64,000 bases of DNA from Rhizobium sp. CF080 (GTDB lineage Bacteria > Pseudomonadota > Alphaproteobacteria > Rhizobiales > Rhizobiaceae), in NCBI RefSeq assembly GCF_000282095.2, contig NZ_AKKC02000002.1:372001-436000 (forward strand), read 5' to 3'. The stretch's first letter is position 1. The number at the start of each line of letters is the position of its first letter. Shown here one piece after another: positions 49,468-59,260 of the stretch. The notes beneath the pieces were generated by a model. That model did not search any database, had not been told where the DNA came from, and saw nothing but the letters and a program-made list of their open reading frames with translations. Both the position numbers and the translations under genes were made by a program.

Positions 49468-49596
49468 GTCTGCCTCCAGCTTTGGGGTTGGTGACGGAGG
49501 TGTAACCACCCGGAAGGCCAAGTGTTCCCCGTTAATCGTCCGGATCGGCGCGACAACCGACACCGAAGCTTCCCACGCCGCGAACAGGCTCTGCCC

Positions 49597-49637
49597 TTGA
49601 CGAAACGCAAACATGCTTCTATTGGGGAACGATCGTT
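49597..49637 (+). promoter_or_regulatory. TetR gene promoter with palindromic operator
   Basis: TTGACG (49597-49602), 17-base spacer, TATTGG (49620-49625). The palindrome AACGATCGTT (49628-49637) covers the expected start of transcription, a normal place for a self-repressing TetR protein. Confidence 0.65.
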
Positions 49638-49656
49638 TCCAAATTAAGCCGGCATC

Positions 49657-50265
49657 ATGGATATCAACACCGCGACGCGCCCGCCGGGTCGCCCCCGCGA
49701 ATTCGAAATCGAAGAAGCGCTCGACAAGGCGGTCATCGTCTTTTCCGAAAGGGGCTATCACGCGGCCTCGATTTCGGAACTGAAGGACGCCATGGGGCTT
49801 GCCGCCGGCAGCCTCTACAAGGCGTTCAAGGACAAAAAGGCGATCTTTCTCGCGAGCTTCGACCGCTACAAGCAGGTCCGCAATGCGGTTCTCGAACAGG
49901 AACTTGCACAGGGGATCAACGGCCGCGACAGGGTTTCCCGCATGCTGCGCTTCTATGCCGAAGCCTCGCATGGGGAGAACGGCCGGCGCGGCTGCCTCGT
50001 CGTCGGAACGGCGATCGAGCTTGCGGTCTACGATGCGGAGGCCGCCGAGCGGGTCGATCGTTCCATGGGCCGCAGCGAAGCCCTGTTCGAGACCCTGATC
50101 CGCGAGGGCCAGGCGGATGGCTCCATTGCGCAGGCGATCGATCCGGGCGCAACCGCCCGCCTGCTACTCTCCGTTACTCAGGGCCTGAGGGTGCTGGGCA
50201 AAACCGGCCCGAACCGCGACCGTGCCTTTTCCGTGGTCGATACGGCCATGAAACTTCTCGACTGA
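49657..50265 (+). CDS. TetR/AcrR-family regulator
   Basis: A 202-residue regulator. The helix-turn-helix is at about 25-55 (ALDKAVIVFSERGYHAASISELKDAMGLAAGSLYKAFKDKKAIF). The ligand domain has a Cys/His-free, helix-rich pattern ending in a conserved RLLLSVTQGLRVLGKTGP. It lies 34 bases before an MFS gene on the same strand and probably represses both from the operator upstream. Confidence 0.9.
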   Translation: MDINTATRPPGRPREFEIEEALDKAVIVFSERGYHAASISELKDAMGLAAGSLYKAFKDKKAIFLASFDRYKQVRNAVLEQELAQGINGRDRVSRMLRFYAEASHGENGRRGCLVVGTAIELAVYDAEAAERVDRSMGRSEALFETLIREGQADGSIAQAIDPGATARLLLSVTQGLRVLGKTGPNRDRAFSVVDTAMKLLD

Positions 50266-50299
50266 CTTTTATCCGATCCTTCCTCCCAAGGAGCTTCTC

Positions 50300-51514
50300 A
50301 TGACCACCAATACCGCAACGATGGCCCCGCCGGCGGCCGCTTCCGGACTGTCCGCCGCCATGACCTTCGTGATGGCCGCGGCCTGCGGGCTCATCGCCGC
50401 CAATCTTTATTATTCCCAGCCGCTCGCAGGCCCGATCGCCACCTCGATCGGCCTGCCGGCGCATGCAACCGGCCTTATCGTCACCCTCACCCAGATCGGC
50501 TATGGCCTCGGCCTGCTGCTGGTCGTGCCGCTCGGCGACCTTCTCGAAAACCGCCGGCTGATCCTCACCATGATCGGCGTGGTCACCGTGGCACTGCTCG
50601 GCGCCGGCCTGTCGACCGCGTCGGTGCCGTTCCTTGCAGCATCGCTGGCGATCGGCGTCGGCTCCACCGCGGTCCAGATGATCGTGCCGTTTGCCGCCAG
50701 CCTGACCAACGACGCCAATCGCGGCCGCGTGGTCGGCAATGTCATGAGCGGACTGATGATCGGCATCATGATGGCGCGGCCGGTCTCGAGCTTCATTGCC
50801 GAGTTCTCTTCCTGGCACATCGTCTTCTTCCTGTCGGCGGCTGTCATGATCGTGCTCGGGTTCGTGCTCGCCGCCCGGCTGCCGAAGCGCATGCCGCAGA
50901 CGAAGCTCTCCTATGTCGCCCTGCTCGCATCGATGGGCAGCCTTTACGCCACCCAACCGGTTCTGCGCCGCCGGGCATTCTACCAGGCCTGCCAGTTCGC
51001 CACTTTCAGCCTGTTCTGGACGGTGACGCCGCTGGTTCTCGCCGGCCCCGCCTTCCAACTCAGCCAGGCCGGCATTGCGCTGTTCGCCTTGGCAGGTGTC
51101 GCGGGAGCCATCGCCTCGCCGATCGCCGGACGCCTGGCCGACCGGGATCTTGGCCGGCCCGCGACAATCTTCGGCATCGCTGCCGTCGCCGTCGCCTTCC
51201 TGATCACCCATATCGCGCCGGAGGGCTCGATCATCGCGCTCGCGTTGCTGACCGTTGCCGCCATCCTGCTCGATTTCGGGGTGACGATGACGCTCGTGAT
51301 CGGCCAGCGGTCGATCTACAATCTCGGCGCGGACCTGAGAAGCCGGCTGAACGGCCTCTACATGGCGACCTTCTTCTGCGGCGGCGCAATCGGTTCGGCC
51401 GTCGGCGCCTGGGCCTTTGCCGAAGGCGGCTGGTTGCTCGCCTCCTCGCTCGGCCTTGCCCTGCCGGTCATCGCCTTCTTGTATTTCCTGACGGAAAAGC
51501 GCGCCAAGGCTTGA
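50300..51514 (+). CDS. MFS efflux transporter
   Basis: A 404-residue MFS protein with 12 predicted helices. The start region AANLYYSQPLAGPIATSIG and the GDLLENRRLI-type loop (about 77-86) match the DHA1 drug-efflux group. It is transcribed with the TetR gene, a common arrangement for drug or metabolite export. Substrate unknown. AAGGAGCTTCTC precedes the start. Confidence 0.88.
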   Translation: MTTNTATMAPPAAASGLSAAMTFVMAAACGLIAANLYYSQPLAGPIATSIGLPAHATGLIVTLTQIGYGLGLLLVVPLGDLLENRRLILTMIGVVTVALLGAGLSTASVPFLAASLAIGVGSTAVQMIVPFAASLTNDANRGRVVGNVMSGLMIGIMMARPVSSFIAEFSSWHIVFFLSAAVMIVLGFVLAARLPKRMPQTKLSYVALLASMGSLYATQPVLRRRAFYQACQFATFSLFWTVTPLVLAGPAFQLSQAGIALFALAGVAGAIASPIAGRLADRDLGRPATIFGIAAVAVAFLITHIAPEGSIIALALLTVAAILLDFGVTMTLVIGQRSIYNLGADLRSRLNGLYMATFFCGGAIGSAVGAWAFAEGGWLLASSLGLALPVIAFLYFLTEKRAKA

Positions 51515-51627
51515 GGCGATAGGACAAGATCACGTTCCAGGACGACCTCGAACGTGATCGAGGTCGTCAACCGTGCCATCCTCCTGCCAGGGGTCAGCCT
51601 TCGTTTCTCAGATCGAACGAGGCTTCC

Positions 51628-52701
51628 ATGCGCCCCACCCTTCGCTTTTTTGCTTTTCTGCTGGCAGGTATCAGCAGTTCACCCGTCCTTGCCGCCGATC
51701 CCGTCGGGGTCCGGAAAATCAGCGTGGTTTCGCCCGAACACGACCGGGCACTTGCTGTAACCGTCTGGTATCCGTCAAAGGGTGACGGCGAAACCACGCC
51801 CATCGGCGACAACCGGATTTTCGAGGGATTGCCTGCATCCAAGAACGCGTCCCTCGAAAGCGGCCGCTTTCCGCTCGTGCTTCTCTCCCATGGCTCCGGC
51901 TCCCGCGCCGAAGGCATGGCCTGGATTGCCACCCGGCTCGCCGAGGCCGGCTTCATCGTCGCCGGTCCCAACCATCCCGGCACCACGAGCGGCGATTCCA
52001 CGCCGGCCGCGACACCGAAGATCTGGGAACGGACTCAGGACCTTTCCGACATCATCACCGCATTGACTGGCGGAGCCCCCTGGAAGGCGGCAATCGACAC
52101 GGAGCATATCGGCGTTCTCGGCTTCTCGCTCGGCGGCAGTACGGCGATGGAGCTTGCCGGCGCACGTGCCGATCTCGATGCCTACAAACGGTATTGCGAC
52201 GACTATCCGGCCATGATGGATTGCATGTGGTTCCAAGGGGGACGCGGTTTTGCCGATGGCGAACAGGTCGCGGTCGAAAAATTCGATCTCGAAAGCATCG
52301 GCAGGACACGCTTCGAACGATCGAACCGCGATCCGCGCATCACTGCGGCCGTCATGGTCGATCCCGGCCTTGCGACGGCTTTCACGGCCGGCAGCGTGAG
52401 AGCCATCGATATTCCGATGGCCTTCATCAATCTCGGCAGTGTCGGGCAGATCCCGGTCGCGGTGCTTTCGGACGCGCTGGCGAAACAGGCCCCGAACGCC
52501 ACTTACGCGCAGGTGAACGGCGCCAACCATTTCAGCTTCCTGCCCGTCTGCAAACCGGGTGCGGCCGAGTTCCTGAAATCCGTCGAAGAACCCGATCCGA
52601 TCTGCGACGAGAACTCCAACCGAACGCGGGCCGATATCCACCGGGAACTGACGGGCCTCATCGTTGCGGCTTTCGAGCGAGGCCTCGGACCCCGCCGCTG
52701 A
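51628..52701 (+). CDS. Exported alpha/beta hydrolase (dienelactone-hydrolase/PAF-AH-like)
   Basis: A 357-residue protein with a signal peptide ending SSPVLAAD (about residue 22). The core has LLSHGSGSRAEGMAW (oxyanion region), the nucleophile elbow GFSLGGSTAM (about 165-174) and a late HFSF segment with the catalytic His. It resembles the platelet-activating-factor acetylhydrolase/dienelactone hydrolase group. Substrate unknown. The cell location would be periplasmic. Weak GAACGAGGC precedes the start. Confidence 0.85.
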   Translation: MRPTLRFFAFLLAGISSSPVLAADPVGVRKISVVSPEHDRALAVTVWYPSKGDGETTPIGDNRIFEGLPASKNASLESGRFPLVLLSHGSGSRAEGMAWIATRLAEAGFIVAGPNHPGTTSGDSTPAATPKIWERTQDLSDIITALTGGAPWKAAIDTEHIGVLGFSLGGSTAMELAGARADLDAYKRYCDDYPAMMDCMWFQGGRGFADGEQVAVEKFDLESIGRTRFERSNRDPRITAAVMVDPGLATAFTAGSVRAIDIPMAFINLGSVGQIPVAVLSDALAKQAPNATYAQVNGANHFSFLPVCKPGAAEFLKSVEEPDPICDENSNRTRADIHRELTGLIVAAFERGLGPRR

Positions 52702-52799
52702 GCGAAGTGCGCGCGCTCTTCAGCGCATTCGTCGTTCGGCAGATTGGACAGCAGCGAAGGGATCGGCCGCCGAACGGCCGATCCTGCTTCAGACCCAGC

Positions 52800-53189
52800 T
52801 TACTCGACGAGATTGATTTCCTCGGTCTCGCCGCCTTCGCAGACGTAGCAGCAGTCTTCGCAGGCTTCCTTGTTGTTCGGACCCGTGCCCCAATAGGTCT
52901 GCTTGTCGCCGGAGACCCAGGCACCGTAGCAGATGTTCTCGCCCTGCTGGCAGGAGAGGTGGATCTGCTTGGATTCGCCGTCATCCAGGTAATAGACTTG
53001 GTTGCCGCCCGGCCAGACATGTTTGCGGTCCTGGCTGTAGAGCTCGACCTCGACGGCGTTCGGATGCTCGTTGCGCATGATGAAGCTCACATCCGCAGAC
53101 AGCGCCTGTCCGGCCGTGGAGCAGATGGTTGCGGTCAAAACCAGCAGAGCTGCGCGGCGCATCGCCGGCAGCGAATTAAAAATCAGCAT
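52800..53189 (-). CDS. Small exported cysteine-rich protein
   Basis: A 129-residue exported protein. Residues 1-32 form a signal peptide (MRRAALLVLTATICSTAG core, cleavage near ALSAD). The mature part has seven cysteines in CQQGENIC, ACEDCC and YVCEGG, which could be disulfide-bonded or bind a metal. MLIF at 53189 is favoured because GGGGGACGTT gives a good ribosome site; an upstream ATG at 53201 gives a longer form. No family recognised. It is separate from neighbouring genes. Confidence 0.7.
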   Translation of the reverse strand: MLIFNSLPAMRRAALLVLTATICSTAGQALSADVSFIMRNEHPNAVEVELYSQDRKHVWPGGNQVYYLDDGESKQIHLSCQQGENICYGAWVSGDKQTYWGTGPNNKEACEDCCYVCEGGETEEINLVE

Positions 53190-53299
53190 AACGTCCCCCA
53201 TGAAAGCGCCTGATCAATCGGCGCAGGTTCATATGCCCTGATTTGCAAGAATAAATCGAGCTGGATGGACTTCTCTTGCCGGATTTTTTCTTCGCGGCC

Positions 53300-53821
53300 T
53301 CAAGCAACGCGCTTGTAGAACAGCGTGGTGGCGCAGAAACCGCCTTGCGGCCACAGGGCATAATCCGGGATGACGCCGACCCGCTCCCAGCCGAAGCGCG
53401 GATAGATCTTTTCCGCATCGCTGCCGGTTGCGGTGTCGAGCACCAGAAGCGTGCGGCCGCGCCGTGCGGCTTCCGCTTCCACGGCCTCCATCAGCTTGCG
53501 CGACAGGCCGAGCCCGCGGGCGGAGCGATGCACGAGGAGCTTCATCAGGTCGCCGCGATGCGGCTGGTTCGGCTTCGAGGCAAGGCCCACCTGCACCGTG
53601 CCGACGACCTTGCCCTCCACTTCGGCCACAGCGAGGATTATGCCGCCTTTTTCGACCGCATCGGCAATCTCCTGCCAGTAGCCGACCGCGTCCTCGGGCT
53701 CGAAGGGCAGCATGAAGCCGAGCGAAGCCCCGCCTTTGACGCAATCGGACAGGGTCTCGGAGAGATCGGCGATCACGGCGCGGGTTTCGCTGGCATTGAG
53801 GATGCGGATGGTGAGGTTCAT
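53300..53821 (-). CDS. GNAT-family N-acetyltransferase
   Basis: A 173-residue GNAT enzyme. The acetyl-CoA pyrophosphate loop is in KLLVHRSARGLGLSRKLMEA (about 93-112, R/Q-x-x-G-x-G/A-like), and the closing LDTATGSDAEKIYPRFGWERVG fits the family C-terminal strand. It follows the XRE-cupin gene by 31 bases and is probably controlled by it. The substrate is not known; similar units in rhizobia are annotated as amino-compound acetyltransferases. Confidence 0.88.
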   Translation of the reverse strand: MNLTIRILNASETRAVIADLSETLSDCVKGGASLGFMLPFEPEDAVGYWQEIADAVEKGGIILAVAEVEGKVVGTVQVGLASKPNQPHRGDLMKLLVHRSARGLGLSRKLMEAVEAEAARRGRTLLVLDTATGSDAEKIYPRFGWERVGVIPDYALWPQGGFCATTLFYKRVA

Positions 53822-53852
53822 CTTATGAAGGCTCCTGGCATCTTGGAAAGGT

Positions 53853-54428
53853 TCAGCGACCGCGGTCGAGGATGACGGCATAGCGGGCCGGCTGGTCGGA
53901 TGGATTGTGGAAGTCGAAGGCATCGCCGATGTCCATGTAGAGGCAGTCGCCGGGCTGCAGCCTGTGGACGGTTTCGCCGATGATCATCTCCAGCACACCT
54001 TCGAAGAGCCAGACATGCTGGGTCATCACCCGGCTTTCCTCGCGCGGCGGAAAGCTGACCCGCGCATGGGCGGGGAAATCCACCTCGACGATATCCACCC
54101 TGCTCGGCGTGCCCGGCGGCGAAACCGAGCGGCGCAGATAACCCGTATGCGGATCGCGCCACAGCTTCTGCTCCGCCCTGCGGCTGAGCGGCGAGCTTAG
54201 CGGTTCGTCATCGGCGAAGAAGGCGGAGAGTGAGAGCCCGAGCGCTTCCGCCAGCCTTGCCAGCAGCGCGGCGGTCGGACTCGCCTCCGCTCGCTCGATC
54301 CTGGAAATCATCGCGCGGCTGACGCCGGAGCGGCTCGCCAATTCGTCGAGCGTCAATCCGGCGCGGGCGCGCAGGCTCTTCAGCCGCTCGCTGATGGCGT
54401 TCTCGATGTCATGATCCGTCGCTTCCAT
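53853..54428 (-). CDS. XRE-family regulator with cupin domain
   Basis: A 191-residue regulator with an N-terminal helix-turn-helix (about 14-68, LKSLRARAGLTLDELASRSGVSRAMISRIERAEASPT) and a C-terminal cupin sensory domain (about 100-188, LFEGVLEMIIGETVHRLQPGDCLYMDIGDAFDFHNPS). Such proteins sense small ligands and control divergent transport or modification genes. It is divergent from the MFS gene at 54603 and precedes a GNAT gene in the same direction. Confidence 0.9.
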   Translation of the reverse strand: MEATDHDIENAISERLKSLRARAGLTLDELASRSGVSRAMISRIERAEASPTAALLARLAEALGLSLSAFFADDEPLSSPLSRRAEQKLWRDPHTGYLRRSVSPPGTPSRVDIVEVDFPAHARVSFPPREESRVMTQHVWLFEGVLEMIIGETVHRLQPGDCLYMDIGDAFDFHNPSDQPARYAVILDRGR

Positions 54429-54602
54429 GATTTGAGAATTGCATTCTCTTATGATGGAATCAAGTGGTACGATGATGGAACCGTCGAATTTTACAAGCAA
54501 TGGCGCTTCCGCGATAGCTCCCGTCATGGTCCATCGGCTATGGAGCATCATCGGGCCTCAAGCCGGCAGGAACTGCCGACGCCCGTGCTTGCGGGGGATC
54601 AG

Positions 54603-55856
54603 ATGAACGGCCAGACAATCGAGACGGCATCGCCCCTGTCGATCGCCAGCATCGTCGTCTCGATGACGATCGCCGCCGTCGGCAGCGGTATCATGTCTGC
54701 CTACGTGCCTTTCGTGCTGACGCAGACGGGCGACACCTGGGCCGCCAGCGCCGCCGTCCCGACGCTCGCCTTCGGCGGCCTGGTCGGCTGTATCGTCGGC
54801 GGGCCGCTGATCCGTCGGGTCGGGCATGCCCGACTGTTCTCCTGCTCGATGGCGATGGTGATCATCGCCGCGGTGCTGATCGCCATCAACCCGCCGCCAA
54901 TCTGGTGGGTTTTGGCGCGCGGCGTCTATGGAGCGGCCTCCAACGTCAATTTCATCATCGCCCAGAGCTGGCTCAACCACGCCGCCTCGAACGAATGGCG
55001 CGGCCGGGCGATGTCCTTCTTCTACATGGCCTTCGTGCTGGGCTTGGGCGTCGGCGCCTGGCTGTTCGGCCGCATTCCCGCGGACGGCAATCTCGCGCCG
55101 CTTGCGGTGGTCTTCGTCACCGCGCTCGCCATCCTGCCGATCGGGCTCACCCGCCTGCCGAACCCGCCGGCGCCGGCCAATGTCAATGTCGACATCAAGA
55201 TGGCCTGGCGCATCTCGCCGGTCGGGCTGATCGGCGTGCTCGCGTCCGGCGGCCTTTCGATGGTGATCCAGGGCTTCGTGCCGATCTATGCCACCACCAA
55301 TCACGTCGCGCAGACGGATGTGGCGCTGCTGATGCTGGTGATGCAGACCGGTCTGCTGTTCGTGCAATATCCGCTCGGCATGCTGTCGGATCGCATCGAC
55401 CGCCGTTTCGTGCTGCTGATCACCTGCGCGCTGATCGTCGCGGCGGGTTTTTCGGCGCTGTTCGTGTCCTTCTCGATGATGATCATTTTAATGCTCGTCT
55501 TCCTCGTCTTCGGCGGCGCGGTCGAGACCGTCTATTCGGTCGCCAATGCGCATGCCAACGACCGGGCCGATCCTGACGATTTCGTGCCGCTCTCCTCGAC
55601 GCTCTTGGTGGCATGGTCGACGGCAGCCACCATCGTGCCCCTCGGCGTGACGCTGCTCACCCCGGCTTTCGGCCAGCATACCTTCATCTATGCGGTGATC
55701 CTGGTGGCGATCGCCTATGCAGCCTACGTCATCTGGCGCCTCAAGGAACGCGAGGGCGTGCCTGCCGACGAGCGGGAGAATTGCGGGGTGCGGAGCGCCC
55801 AGTTCCCGAATGCCTCCGTCATGACCGGCCCGGAGGCGGAAATACCCGCCAAATAG
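54603..55856 (+). CDS. MFS transporter (YcaD-like)
   Basis: A 417-residue MFS protein with 12 predicted helices. The helix 2-3 loop contains [17 protein letters not shown], and the [22 protein letters not shown] loop (here [19 protein letters not shown]) is in the second half. Its pattern is that of the YcaD-like branch. The start at 54603 follows GGGGGATCAG. It is divergent from the XRE-cupin/GNAT pair, suggesting joint control of export and acetylation of one compound. Confidence 0.86.
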   Translation: MNGQTIETASPLSIASIVVSMTIAAVGSGIMSAYVPFVLTQTGDTWAASAAVPTLAFGGLVGCIVGGPLIRRVGHARLFSCSMAMVIIAAVLIAINPPPIWWVLARGVYGAASNVNFIIAQSWLNHAASNEWRGRAMSFFYMAFVLGLGVGAWLFGRIPADGNLAPLAVVFVTALAILPIGLTRLPNPPAPANVNVDIKMAWRISPVGLIGVLASGGLSMVIQGFVPIYATTNHVAQTDVALLMLVMQTGLLFVQYPLGMLSDRIDRRFVLLITCALIVAAGFSALFVSFSMMIILMLVFLVFGGAVETVYSVANAHANDRADPDDFVPLSSTLLVAWSTAATIVPLGVTLLTPAFGQHTFIYAVILVAIAYAAYVIWRLKEREGVPADERENCGVRSAQFPNASVMTGPEAEIPAK

Positions 55857-55938
55857 CCCACGCTGCCGGGCTTTATCCTCAACGAAGGGTTATCTTTCCG
55901 CTTTGCGACAGGGATTCGCGCTGCTATATGCGCGAGCC

Positions 55939-57765
55939 ATGAGCACCAATTCCACCCGCACTCCGCTTGACCATATCCGCAACTTCTCGATCGTGGCGCA
56001 TATCGACCACGGCAAGTCGACGCTCGCCGACCGGCTGATCCAGACGACCGGCGGTCTTGCCGAGCGCGACATGTCGGAACAGGTGCTGGACTCGATGGAT
56101 ATCGAGCGCGAGCGCGGCATCACCATCAAGGCCCAGACCGTGCGCCTGCACTACAAGGCGAACAACGGCGAGACTTATATCCTCAACCTCATCGACACGC
56201 CCGGCCATGTCGACTTCGCCTATGAAGTGTCGCGTTCGCTGTCGGCCTGCGAAGGGTCGCTTCTCGTCGTCGACGCATCCCAGGGCGTCGAGGCCCAGAC
56301 GCTCGCCAACGTCTACCAGGCGATCGACAACAACCACGAGATCGTCACCGTCCTCAACAAGATTGACCTGCCGGCCGCCGAACCCGACCGCATCCGCGAA
56401 CAGATCGAGGAAGTGATCGGCATCGACGCGTCGCAGGCGGTGCTGATCTCGGCGAAGACCGGCCTCGGCATTCCGGACGTGCTCGAAGCGATCGTCCACC
56501 AGCTGCCGCCGCCGAAGAGCGAACTCGGCGCAACCGGCCCCTTGAAGGCGCTGCTGGTCGACAGCTGGTACGACACCTATCTCGGCGTCATGGTTCTGGT
56601 GCGCATCCATGACGGCGTGCTGACCAAGGGCCAGACCATCCGCATGATGGGCACCGACGCCAAATACCAGGTGGAGCGCGTCGGCGTGCTGACCCCGAAG
56701 ATGCTGGCCGTCGACAGCCTCGGCCCGGGCGAGATCGGTTTCTTTACCGGCTCGATCAAGGAAGTGGCCGATACCCGCGTCGGCGACACGATCACGGAAG
56801 ACAAGCGCCCGACCGCCAAGGCGCTTCCCGGCTTTAAACCGGCTCAGCCGGTGGTGTTCTGTGGCCTGTTCCCGGTCGATGCGGCCGATTTCGAGGACCT
56901 GCGCGCCGCGATGGGCAAGCTGCGCCTCAACGACGCGTCGTTCTCCTTCGAGATGGAAAGCTCGGCAGCGCTCGGCTTCGGCTTCCGCTGCGGTTTCCTC
57001 GGCCTGCTGCATCTCGAAATCATCCAGGAACGCCTGGAGCGCGAGTTCGACCTCGACCTGATCGCCACGGCGCCTTCGGTCGTCTACCAGCTGACGATGA
57101 GCGACGGCACCGAGCGCGAACTCCACAATCCGGCCGACATGCCGGATGTCGTCCGCATCTCCGAAATCCGCGAGCCGTGGATCAAGGCGACGATCCTGAC
57201 GCCGGACGATTATCTCGGCGGCATCCTGAAACTCTGCCAGGATCGGCGCGGCATCCAGACCGAACTTACCTATGTCGGCAAGCGCGCCATGCTCACCTAT
57301 GAGCTGCCGCTCAACGAAGTGGTGTTCGATTTCTACGACCGCCTGAAGTCGATCTCCAAGGGTTATGCCTCGTTCGACTACCATCTGCACGGCTATCGCG
57401 AGGGCAATCTCGTGAAAATGTCGATCATGGTCAACGGCGAGCCGGTCGACGCGCTCTCCATGCTGGTCCACCGTTCCGCCGCGGAGAAGCGCGGCCGCGA
57501 CATGTGCGAAAAGCTCAAGGACCTGATCCCGCGGCACATGTTCAAGATCCCGATCCAGGCGGCGATCGGCGGCAACGTGATCGCCCGCGAAACGATCTCC
57601 GCGATGCGCAAGGACGTGACCGCAAAATGCTACGGCGGCGACGCCACCCGCAAGCGCAAGCTGCTCGACAAGCAGAAGGAAGGCAAGAAGCGCATGCGGC
57701 AGTTCGGCAAGGTCGACATCCCGCAGGAAGCGTTCATCGCGGCCTTGAAGATGAAGGACGATTGA
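55939..57765 (+). CDS. lepA: Elongation factor 4 (LepA)
   Basis: A 608-residue translational GTPase that can back-translocate ribosomes. G1 AHIDHGKST (about 19-27), switch region [12 protein letters not shown]3 DTPGHVDF (about 87-94) and G4 NKID are all present, followed by domains II, III, V and the LepA-specific C-terminus ([28 protein letters not shown]). Family start [19 protein letters not shown] fits ATG at 55939 rather than the upstream in-frame ATG. Confidence 0.97.
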   Translation: MSTNSTRTPLDHIRNFSIVAHIDHGKSTLADRLIQTTGGLAERDMSEQVLDSMDIERERGITIKAQTVRLHYKANNGETYILNLIDTPGHVDFAYEVSRSLSACEGSLLVVDASQGVEAQTLANVYQAIDNNHEIVTVLNKIDLPAAEPDRIREQIEEVIGIDASQAVLISAKTGLGIPDVLEAIVHQLPPPKSELGATGPLKALLVDSWYDTYLGVMVLVRIHDGVLTKGQTIRMMGTDAKYQVERVGVLTPKMLAVDSLGPGEIGFFTGSIKEVADTRVGDTITEDKRPTAKALPGFKPAQPVVFCGLFPVDAADFEDLRAAMGKLRLNDASFSFEMESSAALGFGFRCGFLGLLHLEIIQERLEREFDLDLIATAPSVVYQLTMSDGTERELHNPADMPDVVRISEIREPWIKATILTPDDYLGGILKLCQDRRGIQTELTYVGKRAMLTYELPLNEVVFDFYDRLKSISKGYASFDYHLHGYREGNLVKMSIMVNGEPVDALSMLVHRSAAEKRGRDMCEKLKDLIPRHMFKIPIQAAIGGNVIARETISAMRKDVTAKCYGGDATRKRKLLDKQKEGKKRMRQFGKVDIPQEAFIAALKMKDD

Positions 57766-57778
57766 TCTTTCCAATGAC

Positions 57779-57809
57779 AGTTCATGCGCATATATTTTGT
57801 GCATGAACT
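57779..57809. promoter_or_regulatory. Inverted repeat upstream of the ccdA gene
   Basis: AGTTCATGCGCA (57779-57790) and TGTGCATGAACT (57798-57809) match at 11 of 12 positions around a 7-base AT-rich centre that holds TATATT. This is the expected operator of a CcdA-type antitoxin, just upstream of its ribosome site. Confidence 0.65.
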
Positions 57810-57820
57810 TGGAGGTTGGA

Positions 57821-58051
57821 ATGTCCCAGCCCGCCCGCAAGTCAACTCGGCTCTCGCTGGACGCTAATCTTGTTTCTGAAGCTTGCGCGCTGAAGATAGA
57901 CATATCGCGCGCAGCTGAGGAAGGTATGGCCAAGGCTATCAAGGCAGAGCGGGAGCACCTTTGGCGGCTGGAAAGTGCCGAGGCAATCCGGTTTCACAAT
58001 GAGTATGTCGAGAAACACGGCCTCCCGCATGCAAAGTATCGCCAGTTCTGA
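57821..58051 (+). CDS. CcdA-family antitoxin (orphan)
   Basis: A 76-residue protein, MSQPARKSTRLSLDANLVSE at the start and ISRAAEEGMAKAIKAEREH, then RFHNEYVEKHGLPHAKYRQF at the end, which is the CcdA pattern (N-terminal ribbon-helix-helix, C-terminal toxin-binding W-x-x-x-N/S...GLPLA-YR-F). GGAGGTTGG upstream supports the start. In complete systems ccdB follows immediately. Here only an 18-residue frame with an MRFD start follows (58054), so the antitoxin appears to be an orphan. Confidence 0.85.
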   Translation: MSQPARKSTRLSLDANLVSEACALKIDISRAAEEGMAKAIKAEREHLWRLESAEAIRFHNEYVEKHGLPHAKYRQF

Positions 58052-58053
58052 CG

Positions 58054-58110
58054 ATGCGGTTTGATCTTATCGCCGCGCCGCCGCCCTTCAAAAAATCCGC
58101 CAATCACTAA
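58054..58110 (+). pseudogene. Possible ccdB toxin remnant
   Basis: An 18-codon frame, MRFDLIAAPPPFKKSANH, begins two bases after the ccdA stop, where ccdB should begin. CcdB proteins start M-x-RFDVYRNP or similar, so MRFDL at the right place is suggestive of a truncated toxin; the rest is not recognisable and the frame ends in TAA. Chance similarity cannot be excluded. Confidence 0.4.
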
Positions 58111-58266
58111 AACCTTAATAAATCCTGCAAATGCTTTGAAATCCGGCTCGTGCAAGGTGATTGCAGGTGATGAGTGCGTGCGCCGATATGGCGACGGCTC
58201 AAAGGCATGATGCCGATCTTCACTGCCTGAGCCCGTAACGTGTCCTTCCCACCTGCGAGAAGCTTC

Positions 58267-59214
58267 ATGAGCAGCATTTCCTATAATTCGTCGGCCGCAT
58301 CTGCGCTTTTGCTGCTGACCGGTTCCGCCAAAGCGCTGGAGCGCAACACGATCCAGGTCGCTTCCGGCCGCAACGTGAATACGGCATCCGACAACGCCGC
58401 CTATTGGTCGATCGCCACCTCCATGCGTTCGACGGGCATGTCGCTCTCGGCAGTCGAGGACGCATCGGGCCTTGCCGCCGCGATGACGGATACGGCATCG
58501 CTCGGCATGGAGGCCGCCACCAGCTTGGTTTCCGAGATCAAGGCGAAACTCATCCTGGCACGCTCGCCGGGTGTGGATCGCGACGCCATCAATGCGGAGA
58601 TCAGCCAACTCAAGGATCAGCTGGGGACGGTCGCTGAATCGTCGTCCTTCAATGGTGAAAACTGGCTGAGTTCCGCCGGGGCGCCGGGGGTCAAGTCGCT
58701 GCTTGCGTCGACATCGACCAATCCGGACGGCACTGCCGCCGTCAACACGATCGATTTCGATACCGCCTCGACGACACTGGCCAGCAGCGGCGACGCTGCC
58801 AACGGTCTTCTGACCAAGGCCTATTCGGGCACGACGGAGAATGGCACTGCTTACGAATATTATCTTCTCGATACGGGATCGCAGGGATCGGCAACCGCCA
58901 GCGAAATCAAGATCTCGAACGCAACGACCGAAGACGAACTGGACGGCATGATCTCCGCCACCGACAGCATGCTTTCGAGCCTCACCTCCGCCGGCGCCAA
59001 ACTCGGCTCCACGTCGAGCCGCATCAGCGCCAATACGGAATTCCTCTCCAAGCTGCAGGATACGATCGACCGCGGTGTCGGGCGCCTCGTCGATGCCAAT
59101 ATGGAGGAGAGCGCCGTCAAGCTTGCCGCCACGAAGGTGCAGCAGCAGCTCCAGACGATCGGCCTCAGCATCGTCAACGAACAGTCGAAGCGCATTCTCG
59201 ACCTCTTCCGCTGA
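58267..59214 (+). CDS. Flagellin, isolated from other flagellar genes
   Basis: A 315-residue flagellin. The N-terminal part ERNTIQVASGRNVNTASDNAAYWSIATSMRS (about 25-55) and the C-terminal NMEESAVKLAATKVQQQLQTIGLSIVNEQSKRILDLF are the D0/D1 segments of rhizobial flagellins, around a variable centre. The first 22 residues (SSISYNSSAASALLLLTGSA) differ from the usual SILTNNSAMAALQTLR start. No chaperone or other flagellar gene is within the window, so it may be an extra filament subunit or a specialised or silent copy. The start ATG follows AGAAGCTTC. Confidence 0.92.
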   Translation: MSSISYNSSAASALLLLTGSAKALERNTIQVASGRNVNTASDNAAYWSIATSMRSTGMSLSAVEDASGLAAAMTDTASLGMEAATSLVSEIKAKLILARSPGVDRDAINAEISQLKDQLGTVAESSSFNGENWLSSAGAPGVKSLLASTSTNPDGTAAVNTIDFDTASTTLASSGDAANGLLTKAYSGTTENGTAYEYYLLDTGSQGSATASEIKISNATTEDELDGMISATDSMLSSLTSAGAKLGSTSSRISANTEFLSKLQDTIDRGVGRLVDANMEESAVKLAATKVQQQLQTIGLSIVNEQSKRILDLFR

Positions 59215-59224
59215 TACCTCCCCG

Positions 59225-59260
59225 ATATCCGGCCCTCGAGCTTGCCCGGGGGCCGGATAT
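59225..59260 (+). terminator. Hairpin after the flagellin gene
   Basis: ATATCCGGCCC (59225-59235) pairs perfectly with GGGCCGGATAT (59250-59260); it lies eleven bases after the flagellin stop. No long T-run follows, so termination strength is uncertain. Confidence 0.65.

Noticed and set aside
55924..57942. A 672-codon open frame antisense to lepA
   Set aside because: It lies wholly over LepA coding sequence; codon use and composition are those of an antisense shadow.
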